Positions 17,842 to 25,277 of a stretch of 64,000 bases of DNA are shown here, piece by piece (within the stretch, counting starts at the first letter, position 1; each line of letters begins with the position of its first letter). The DNA is taken from positions 2,843,501 to 2,907,500 of the forward strand of contig NZ_CP047030.1 of NCBI RefSeq assembly GCF_009796825.1, written 5' to 3'. This stretch comes from Algibacter sp. L3A6. GTDB taxonomy: Bacteria; Bacteroidota; Bacteroidia; Flavobacteriales; Flavobacteriaceae. The position numbers and the translations under genes were made by a program. The notes below the pieces were generated by a model, which was not told where the DNA came from, did not search any database, and saw only the letters and a list, made by a program, of their open reading frames with translations.

Positions 17842-18705
17842 ATGCAAAAACCCGTAAAAATTATTGAGTGCCCTCGTGATGCTATGCAAGGTATTAAGGC
17901 TTTTATTCCAACGGAAAAAAAAGTGCAATACATTCAGTCGCTTTTGCGTGTGGGCTTCGATACTATTGATGTTGGGAGTTTTGTATCTCCCAAAGCTATT
18001 CCGCAAATGGTCGATACATCAAAGGTTTTAGAGCAGTTAGATTTAAGTAAAACTACTAGTAAATTATTAGCCATTATTGCTAATACTCGCGGTGCTATAG
18101 ATGCGTGTCAGGAAAACGTTATAGATTATTTAGGATATCCATTTTCGATTTCAGAGAATTTCCAAATGCGTAATACCCATAAAACCATAGCAGAATCTGT
18201 GGTGACACTTTCTGAAATTTTAGAGCATGCAGATAAAGCTAGTAAGGAAGTTGTAGTCTATATTTCTATGGGGTTCGGAAATCCGTATGGTGATCCTTGG
18301 AATGTAGATATAGTAGGCGAGTGGACAGAGAAATTAGCCAATATGGGTGTTAAAATACTTTCTTTAAGTGATACTGTTGGCACATCAGATCCGGAAAGTA
18401 TTAATTACTTATTTTCAAATTTAATTCCTAAATACCCAGAGATTGAGTTTGGTGCACACTTACATACCACGCCAACGAGTTGGTTTGAAAAGGTAGATGC
18501 GGCTTACAAAGCGGGATGTTACCGATTTGATGGAGCTATACAAGGTTTTGGTGGTTGCCCAATGGCAAAAGATGAATTAACAGGAAATATGCCAACCGAA
18601 AAATTACTATCGTATTTTACTTCACAAAAAAACAATGATTTAAACGCGCTTAGTTTTGAAAGTGCTTATAATGAAGCTTCAAAAATCTTCAAAGTTTATC
18701 ATTAA
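17842..18705 (+). CDS. Hydroxymethylglutaryl-CoA lyase
   Basis: 287 residues, a TIM-barrel enzyme of the HMGL-like family that cleaves HMG-CoA to acetoacetate and acetyl-CoA in leucine breakdown. Seen: the N-terminal ECPRDAMQG with the catalytic Arg, VSPKAIPQM substrate region, SDTVGTSDPESI, the metal-binding HLHTT, and the loop GGCPMAKDELTGNMPTE with the catalytic Cys of the GCPxA signature. Length matches bacterial HMG-CoA lyases rather than the longer isopropylmalate synthases. There are no other leucine-catabolism genes beside it. The 294 bases that follow hold the regulated promoter of the next cluster. Confidence 0.93.
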   Translation: MQKPVKIIECPRDAMQGIKAFIPTEKKVQYIQSLLRVGFDTIDVGSFVSPKAIPQMVDTSKVLEQLDLSKTTSKLLAIIANTRGAIDACQENVIDYLGYPFSISENFQMRNTHKTIAESVVTLSEILEHADKASKEVVVYISMGFGNPYGDPWNVDIVGEWTEKLANMGVKILSLSDTVGTSDPESINYLFSNLIPKYPEIEFGAHLHTTPTSWFEKVDAAYKAGCYRFDGAIQGFGGCPMAKDELTGNMPTEKLLSYFTSQKNNDLNALSFESAYNEASKIFKVYH

Positions 18706-18868
18706 TTTTGAAATTCTTACTTATAAAAAGTGAGATAAATCTTAATTTTTAGTTTTAAAATTGTCTTAGATACCGAGGCGCTTATTGTTATATGTAAAAA
18801 TTACAAGTAATTTATTTTCATCATTCTATGCTTTGTAAACGCTTGATATATCTACCTTTTTCCCTATT

Positions 18869-18884
18869 TACATGAAATCATGTA
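18869..18884. promoter_or_regulatory. 16-base palindrome upstream of the DUF4856/imelysin promoter
   Basis: TACATGA-AA-TCATGTA, perfect 7-bp arms with a two-base centre, about 30 bases upstream of the -33 element. A plausible operator half for a dimeric regulator; identity unknown. Confidence 0.4.
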
Positions 18885-18914
18885 TTTCTTTATTTTAATT
18901 TGTTCTAAATAAAC

Positions 18915-18945
18915 TTTGTTGAAGTTATTCTGTGTTTTATATTTG
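18915..18945 (+). promoter_or_regulatory. Complete promoter for the DUF4856/imelysin genes
   Basis: TTTG at 18915-18918, 19-base spacer, TATATTTG at 18938-18945. It is bracketed by an 8-bp inverted repeat TTGAAGTT (18919-18926) and AACTTCAA (18947-18954), placing one arm just after the -33 box and the other over the expected transcription start. This arrangement suggests regulation. Confidence 0.7.
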
Positions 18946-18999
18946 CAACTTCAAATTAAAAATTATTTGTAATAAGTCTAAATAAAACAATAACTTATA

Positions 19000-20196
19000 A
19001 TGAAAAAAATAGTATTCAGTCTTTTTGTAGCATCAGCATTATTTCAATCTTGTTCAAGTGATGACGATGGAGGTGAAACTTCTCAAGTAGAAGCACCAAC
19101 AACTTATACCTTTTTAAGAGATGGAAATTCGTCGGTAAGTTATAGCGGACAAACCACAAGAATTTTAATGGCAGAAGAATTAGTTTCTGGATTAAAAGTA
19201 GAAACGAATACAGAAGCGACTTTAGACGCTATGTTTGCTCACGTAGAAGGAGCAAGTGATTTTAGTGATGCAGATTTAAACGCATCAGATAAAAGTGTAC
19301 GTAGTAAAGTAGCTGCTTCAACAGATTTTTTCTCTGCTAACACTACAGAAGCTAACGAAATTAAAGCCGATTTTGATGGATGGATTGCATCGCAAGTAAA
19401 TGATGTTTTTCCAAACTGGAGTTTTACAGCAGCAGCAGGAGAGGCAGGCGCTTTACAACAAGCTGGTGGTGGTACAACCCGTTACTTAAACGAAAAAGGA
19501 TTAGAATACAACCAAGCTTTTGCTAAAGGTTTAATTGGTGGATTAATGATCGATCAAATCCTTAACAACTACTTAAGCCCAGCAGTTTTAGATGCAGGTA
19601 CAAATGTTGAAGACAATAACAATGTGGTTTTAGAAGAAGGTAAAACATACACTTCTATGGAGCATAAATGGGATGAAGCTTTTGGATACTTATACGGTAG
19701 CGAAGCAGATGCTGCTAATCCTGTTTTAGATGTAGATCAGTTTTTAAGTGAATATTTAGATCGCGTTGAAGCAGACGAAGATTTTGCAGGTATCGCTACT
19801 AAAATATACAATGCTTTTATATTAGGTCGTGCTGCAATTGTAGCTAACAACTATACAGTTCGTGATGCTCAAGCAGAGATTATTAAAGAAAATATTTCAG
19901 TAATACCAGCAGTTAGAGCGGTATACTATTTACAGTCTGGAAAAAATAATTTAGGTGTAGATAATGCATCTGCATTTCATGGTTTATCTGAAGCTTACGG
20001 ATTTATTTACAGCCTTCAATTTACAAGACAACCAAATTCAACATCACCTTATTTAACAAAAACAGAAGTAGATGCTTATTTAGAAACGCTTATGGAAGGT
20101 AATGGTTTCTGGGATGTTACGACTAATACTTTAGATGAAATTTCAGATGAGATTTCTGCTAAATTTGGTTTCACAACAGAAGAAGCCTCTAACTAG
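19000..20196 (+). CDS. DUF4856 domain lipoprotein
   Basis: 398 residues. A lipoprotein signal ends at Cys18 (LFQSC) and is followed by SSDDDGG, the Ser/Asp-rich stretch that in Bacteroidetes often marks surface-exposed lipoproteins. The mature part (about 35-390) matches DUF4856, a mostly helical family nearly always next to imelysin-like genes; two Thr/Tyr-rich segments (VSYSGQTTRILMAEEL) begin the domain. Function is not established; a role in iron or heme uptake is inferred from the neighbours. It is the first gene after a well-formed promoter, and the imelysin-like gene starts 35 bases later. Confidence 0.85.
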   Translation: MKKIVFSLFVASALFQSCSSDDDGGETSQVEAPTTYTFLRDGNSSVSYSGQTTRILMAEELVSGLKVETNTEATLDAMFAHVEGASDFSDADLNASDKSVRSKVAASTDFFSANTTEANEIKADFDGWIASQVNDVFPNWSFTAAAGEAGALQQAGGGTTRYLNEKGLEYNQAFAKGLIGGLMIDQILNNYLSPAVLDAGTNVEDNNNVVLEEGKTYTSMEHKWDEAFGYLYGSEADAANPVLDVDQFLSEYLDRVEADEDFAGIATKIYNAFILGRAAIVANNYTVRDAQAEIIKENISVIPAVRAVYYLQSGKNNLGVDNASAFHGLSEAYGFIYSLQFTRQPNSTSPYLTKTEVDAYLETLMEGNGFWDVTTNTLDEISDEISAKFGFTTEEASN

Positions 20197-20231
20197 AAAC
20201 TTTAGTTTTTAGAATTAAAACAACGTGTAGT

Positions 20232-21329
20232 ATGATTAAAAATATTTTTTTAGCAGTAATAGCCTTAACATTTATAGTGGCATGTAGTTCATCATCATCA
20301 GATGATACTCCATCGGTAAGTCCTGATAATTTTGATAGAGGTGCATTATTAACCAATTTGGCAGATAATATCATTATTCCTGCGTATCAAGATTTATCTA
20401 CTAAATTAGAAACTTTAACGGCAGATAAAGATGCTTTTATTGCGGATGCAAATCAAACTAATTTAGATAACTTAAGAGCATCTTGGTTAGAAGCTTATAA
20501 AGTTTGGCAACATGTTGAAATGTTTAATATTGGTAAAGCTGAAGAGTTAACCTATAGTTTTCAAATGAATATCTATCCGGTTTCTACAACAGATGTTGAA
20601 GCTAATATTTCTGCTGGAAATGCCGATTTAACGCACGTTAATAATAACGATGCCGTTGGTTTCCCTGCTGTAGATTATATGCTTTACGGTGTTGCAGACA
20701 GTGATGCTGCTATTTTAACTAAGTATGAAGATGATAAGTATAAAGCTTATTTATCAGATTTAGTAAACCAAATGGAAAGCTTAACCGAAACAGTTTTAAC
20801 AGATTGGACTTCTAATTACCGTGCAACTTTTGTTAGCTCGACTTCCAATACAGTAACGAGTTCTTTAAATAAGTTTGTAAACGATTATATCTTTTACTTC
20901 GAAAAAAGTTTAAGAGCGAATAAGTTTGGAATTCCAGGAGGTGTTTTTTCAACAGATCCTTTACCTGAAAAGGTAGAAGCTTTCTATAATCAAGAAGTTT
21001 CAAAAACATTAGCTTTAGAAGCTTTAACAGCTTTTCAAAATACATTAAACGGTACTTATTATAGTTCTAGTGCTACTGGCGAAAGTTTTAAAACCTATTT
21101 AACTGAATTGGAACGTACCGATTTAAGTACTTTATTAAATACAAGAATAGATGCAGCAAGAGCAAAAATTAATCTTTTAGATGATAATTTTTACTCACAA
21201 GTAAATAGCGATAATGTTAAAATGACAGAAGCTTATGATGCTTTACAATTAGTAGTAGTATCATTAAAAGTAGATATGCTGCAAGCTTTCAATGTGAGCG
21301 TCGATTATGTTGATGCCGATGGCGATTAA
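20232..21329 (+). CDS. Imelysin-like (M75) lipoprotein
   Basis: 365 residues. Lipobox with Cys18 followed by SSSSSDD. The rest is a two-repeat helical domain of the imelysin/IrpA family (about 40-355), recognised by NLADNIIIPAYQDL at its start, LRASWLEAYKVWQHVEMFNIG and VDYMLYG. In classical imelysins the GxHxxE motif lies just before the last segment; here it reads GFPAVD, so the His is Pro and the Glu is Asp. This makes protease activity unlikely and favours a binding role, as proposed for iron-regulated imelysin-like proteins. It is followed by a strong terminator. Confidence 0.87.
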   Translation: MIKNIFLAVIALTFIVACSSSSSDDTPSVSPDNFDRGALLTNLADNIIIPAYQDLSTKLETLTADKDAFIADANQTNLDNLRASWLEAYKVWQHVEMFNIGKAEELTYSFQMNIYPVSTTDVEANISAGNADLTHVNNNDAVGFPAVDYMLYGVADSDAAILTKYEDDKYKAYLSDLVNQMESLTETVLTDWTSNYRATFVSSTSNTVTSSLNKFVNDYIFYFEKSLRANKFGIPGGVFSTDPLPEKVEAFYNQEVSKTLALEALTAFQNTLNGTYYSSSATGESFKTYLTELERTDLSTLLNTRIDAARAKINLLDDNFYSQVNSDNVKMTEAYDALQLVVVSLKVDMLQAFNVSVDYVDADGD

Positions 21330-21347
21330 AAACATATAAACATTACT

Positions 21348-21382
21348 AAAAAGGTTGTCTATTAAAAAAGACAACCTTTTTT
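21348..21382 (+). terminator. Intrinsic terminator after the imelysin-like gene
   Basis: A 13-bp stem (21348-21360 with 21369-21381) with an 8-base A-rich loop, running into Ts. The HTTM gene starts only 34 bases later, so either a second promoter or read-through feeds the last two genes of the cluster. Confidence 0.85.
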
Positions 21383-21415
21383 GCGTATCACTAAATTCAA
21401 AAGGCATACTTTTTA

Positions 21416-22798
21416 ATGAAATTGAACATAAGCACATATCTAAATAAAACTACAAGCGCAGCCCCATTGGCTGTGTTTCGTGTTTTCTTTGGTATCATGA
21501 TGTGCTTAAGTATTGTGCGATTTTGGTATAACGACTGGATCGATTTACTGTATATACAACCCAAGTTTCACTTTACGTATTTCGGATTTGAATTTATAAA
21601 ACCACTAGGCGTTTATACCTATGTATTATTTGCTATTTGTGGCATCGCAGCCATTTTTGTGGCTTTGGGTTTTAAATATAGAATAGCCATTATTACATTC
21701 TTTTTAAGTTTTACTTACATTGAATTAATGGATAAAACCACGTATTTAAATCATTACTACTTTATTACTTTACTGAGTTTTATAATGATTTTTCTTCCTG
21801 CCAATGCGCATTTTTCTGTAGATAATATATTCCGAAGAAAAACATATCAAAGCATACCAAATTGGACTATTGATAGCATAAAAATTCTATTAGGTATTGT
21901 TTATTTTTATGCAGGTTTGGCGAAGCTTAATAGCGATTGGTTATTTAAAGCTATGCCTTTAAAAATTTGGTTGCCTTCAAAATACGATTTACCTTTTATT
22001 GGCGAAAACCTCATGCAGCAAAATTGGTTTCATTTCGCGATGAGCTGGAGCGGTATGCTTTACGATTTATGTATTCCGTTTTTATTATTGTATAAAAAAA
22101 CACGCTGGTTTGCCTTTATTTTAGTGGTTGTTTTTCATGTGTTTACTCGGGTTTTATTTCCTATTGGTATGTTCCCGTTTATTATGATTGTTTCAACTTT
22201 AATATTTTTCGATGCTAGTTTTCATCAGAATATTATAAGGCTTTTAAAACGCCTATTAAATGCGTTATCTCTGCGGAAGCCGTCATTGCAAGCAAGCAAA
22301 TTAAGTGTTTACTCTCAGTTTCAGCTTAAAAGTAAATCGCTCATTATTCCATTATTTGTGCTGTTTTTCAGTATTCAATTGGTATTTCCTTTTCGTTATT
22401 TAGTATATCCAAACGAGTTGTTTTGGACGGAAGAAGGTTATCGTTTTTCATGGCGCGTTATGCTTATGGAAAAAATGGGTATTGCAACGTTTAAGATTGT
22501 CGATGCCGATACAGGACGATTTTTTTACGTGAATAATAAAGATTTTTTAACACCTTTTCAGGAAAAACAAATGAGTTTTCAACCTGATTTTATTTTGGAA
22601 TACGCACATTATTTAGGCGATCACTTTACGGAGCAAGGACACAAAAATGTTCAGGTTTTTGTTGAAAGCTATGTGGCATTAAATGGCAGATTAAGCGCTC
22701 CATATATCAATAAAACCGTAGATTTGTATGCGGAAAAAGAATCATTTAAATCAAAACATTGGATTTTACCATTTAAGGATGACATTAAAGGACTTTAA
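21416..22798 (+). CDS. HTTM (vitamin K-dependent carboxylase-like) membrane protein
   Basis: 460 residues with four or five predicted membrane segments in the first about 290, in the order of the HTTM domain (horizontally transferred transmembrane domain) also found in vitamin K-dependent gamma-carboxylase. Characteristic segments are APLAVFRVFFGIMM at the start and NHYYFITLLSFIMIFLPAN near 115. The C-terminal part (about 330-460) is soluble. Bacterial HTTM proteins are poorly understood, and carboxylase activity here is unproven. It overlaps the next gene (a receptor) by 20 bases, which indicates co-translation and suggests a functional link with outer-membrane uptake. Confidence 0.83.
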   Translation: MKLNISTYLNKTTSAAPLAVFRVFFGIMMCLSIVRFWYNDWIDLLYIQPKFHFTYFGFEFIKPLGVYTYVLFAICGIAAIFVALGFKYRIAIITFFLSFTYIELMDKTTYLNHYYFITLLSFIMIFLPANAHFSVDNIFRRKTYQSIPNWTIDSIKILLGIVYFYAGLAKLNSDWLFKAMPLKIWLPSKYDLPFIGENLMQQNWFHFAMSWSGMLYDLCIPFLLLYKKTRWFAFILVVVFHVFTRVLFPIGMFPFIMIVSTLIFFDASFHQNIIRLLKRLLNALSLRKPSLQASKLSVYSQFQLKSKSLIIPLFVLFFSIQLVFPFRYLVYPNELFWTEEGYRFSWRVMLMEKMGIATFKIVDADTGRFFYVNNKDFLTPFQEKQMSFQPDFILEYAHYLGDHFTEQGHKNVQVFVESYVALNGRLSAPYINKTVDLYAEKESFKSKHWILPFKDDIKGL

Positions 22799-25202
22799 AA
22801 TTATACTCGCACTTTTAATTAGTGCGTTAAGTTTTGCTCAGCATAACGTTTCAGGAACGGTTACTTTTTCAAAAACAAATACACCAGTGGCCGATGTAAA
22901 AGTTTACGATAAAACATCGGGAGTTCTTGCAACTACAGATAATTCAGGGTTTTTTAAATTTGAAACTGCTAAAAAAGAATTAACCTTGGTGTTTTTCTCT
23001 TTTGAATATGCAGTGGAAGAAGTTACTATTGAAACCGAAAACGCTTCAACCTTAAATATTACTTTAAAAGATTTAACTCAGAATTTATCTGAAGTTGAAA
23101 TTACAGCACGTAAGCAACGCATTTTCGAATTAAAACGTTTAAATGATGTTGAGGGTACTGCTATTTATGCAGGTAAAAAAACGGAAGTGGTATTGGTAGA
23201 GCAGTCTATGGCGAATTTAGCATCTAACAATGCTAGGCAAATTTACAGTCAGGTTGCAGGTTTAAATATTTATCAGAATGACGACGCCGGATTGCAATTA
23301 AACATTGGTGGTCGTGGTTTAGACCCAAACCGTACAGCTAACTTTAATACTAGACAAAATGGCTACGATATTAGTGCTGATGTTTTAGGATATCCAGAAA
23401 GTTATTACACACCGGCCTCAGAGGGTTTGTCAGAAATTCAGGTGATTCGAGGTGCGGCTTCATTACAATATGGAACGCAGTTTGGAGGTTTAATTAATTT
23501 TAAAATGAAAGAACCAAACCCTAATAAACCTCTAGAAGTGATTACTAGAAATACTTTAGGGAGTTATGGGTTGTATACCAATTTTACAAGTGTTAGCGGT
23601 ACCAAAAACAAATGGAGTTATTACAGTTATTTCAACTATAAGAAAGGAGATGGATTTCGTCCAAATTCTGAGTTTGAATCTAAAAACGTATTCGGACATT
23701 TAGGATATCAATTTAACCAAAAAACGAAGTTAACAGGTGAGGTCACTTACATGCGTTATTTAGCCCAACAAGCTGGTGGATTAACCGATGCTATGTTTAA
23801 TGAAGATCCGTACCAAAGTAACCGTGCTCGAAACTGGTTTCAGGTAGATTGGTTGCTTTATAATTTAAAATTAGATCATAAATTTTCTGATAAAACAAAT
23901 TTTACATTTAACTTTTTTGGATTGAATGCTTCTCGTGATGCTTTAGGTTTTAGAACCAACCGAGTAAGTCAAGTAGATTCTAATCAAGAACGCGATTTAA
24001 TTAAAGGTGATTTTAAAAACTTTGGTTTCGAGTCGCGTTTGCTTACCAAATACAAAGCGTTTAATAAAGATGCTACATTTTTAATTGGTTCTAAATTTTA
24101 CAAAGCCGATAACTATCAAGAACAAGGCGCGGCTAGTGATGGTATTGGTCCAGATTTTGATTTTGCCAACGATGATTATCCTAATTATCCAAACCAATCA
24201 CAATTCGATTTACCTAATTTAAATGTTTCTGTTTTTGGTGAAAACATTTTTTATGTATCCGATAAGTTTTCGGTAACACCAGGTTTTAGGTTTGAATATA
24301 TAAAAACACAAAGTGAAGGATTTTATAAAAACATAAATACCGATGCTGCTGGCAATGTTATTTTTGAAGAAACGGTTGAAGATAATCAAAACTTCGAGCG
24401 TTCGTTTATTTTATTAGGCTTGGGGCTTAGTTATAAGCCTAACACAAACTTTGAAGCTTATGGAAATGTATCCCAAAATTACCGTTCGGTGACATTTTCT
24501 GATATAAATATTGATAATCCTGCGTTTTTAATTAGTCCAGATATTACCGACGAAGAAGGGTTTACAACTGATTTAGGTATTCGTGGAAATTTCAATAATA
24601 TCGTATCTTACGATTTGGGTGTTTTTGGACTGTTCTATAAAAAAAGAATTGGTTTTGTAACCATTGTAGATACCGATGGAAGTATTAAAAACGAACGTGG
24701 TAATATTGGAGATGCTGTAATGTATGGCGTAGAATCTTTATTCGATTTTAATTTGAAGAAAACTTTAAACTTAAATAATAATATTAAGCTTAATTATTTT
24801 ATAAATACATCGGTTATTAATTCGGAATATACCAATTCTGAAAAAGCAGGTGTTAAAGGAAATAAAGTAGAGTTTGTTCCTGATTTAAATTTAAAAATGG
24901 GACTTAACGGTGGTTATAAAAACCTATTGGCTAATATTCAATATAGTTATTTAGGTAGTCAGTTTACCGATGCTACAAATTCTATAGAGGCTAGTGAAAG
25001 CGGTGTTGTAGGTGAAATACCTGAATATGATATTTTAGATGTATCGCTTTCTTACAGTTATAAAAATTTCAAACTAGAAACAGGAGTAAATAACGTTTTA
25101 GATAACGCATATTTTACACGTAGAGCTACTGGCTATCCAGGACCGGGAATTATCCCGTCATCGCCAAGAAATTGGTATACCACATTACAGATTAAATTTT
25201 AA
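22779..25202 (+). CDS. TonB-dependent receptor, FecA-like
   Basis: 807 residues from the ATG at 22779, which gives a normal signal peptide (MTLKDFKIILALLISALSFA); starts further upstream lie deep in the HTTM gene. After it come a carboxypeptidase-regulatory-like domain (about 22-105), a plug domain (about 130-240, with GLNIYQNDDAGLQLNIGGRGL and IQVIRGAASLQYGTQFGG) and a 22-strand barrel ending in the aromatic TLQIKF. Sequence layout is that of ferric-citrate/siderophore receptors of the FecA group. It would import an iron chelate across the outer membrane with TonB energy. Forms one transcription unit with the HTTM gene. Confidence 0.9.
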   Translation: MTLKDFKIILALLISALSFAQHNVSGTVTFSKTNTPVADVKVYDKTSGVLATTDNSGFFKFETAKKELTLVFFSFEYAVEEVTIETENASTLNITLKDLTQNLSEVEITARKQRIFELKRLNDVEGTAIYAGKKTEVVLVEQSMANLASNNARQIYSQVAGLNIYQNDDAGLQLNIGGRGLDPNRTANFNTRQNGYDISADVLGYPESYYTPASEGLSEIQVIRGAASLQYGTQFGGLINFKMKEPNPNKPLEVITRNTLGSYGLYTNFTSVSGTKNKWSYYSYFNYKKGDGFRPNSEFESKNVFGHLGYQFNQKTKLTGEVTYMRYLAQQAGGLTDAMFNEDPYQSNRARNWFQVDWLLYNLKLDHKFSDKTNFTFNFFGLNASRDALGFRTNRVSQVDSNQERDLIKGDFKNFGFESRLLTKYKAFNKDATFLIGSKFYKADNYQEQGAASDGIGPDFDFANDDYPNYPNQSQFDLPNLNVSVFGENIFYVSDKFSVTPGFRFEYIKTQSEGFYKNINTDAAGNVIFEETVEDNQNFERSFILLGLGLSYKPNTNFEAYGNVSQNYRSVTFSDINIDNPAFLISPDITDEEGFTTDLGIRGNFNNIVSYDLGVFGLFYKKRIGFVTIVDTDGSIKNERGNIGDAVMYGVESLFDFNLKKTLNLNNNIKLNYFINTSVINSEYTNSEKAGVKGNKVEFVPDLNLKMGLNGGYKNLLANIQYSYLGSQFTDATNSIEASESGVVGEIPEYDILDVSLSYSYKNFKLETGVNNVLDNAYFTRRATGYPGPGIIPSSPRNWYTTLQIKF

Positions 25203-25277
25203 CATTTTTTTATAATTTGAGGACTAAACCTTCGAATGTAGGGTAAGTCTAAGTTTCACACTAATAAACCAATCAGT

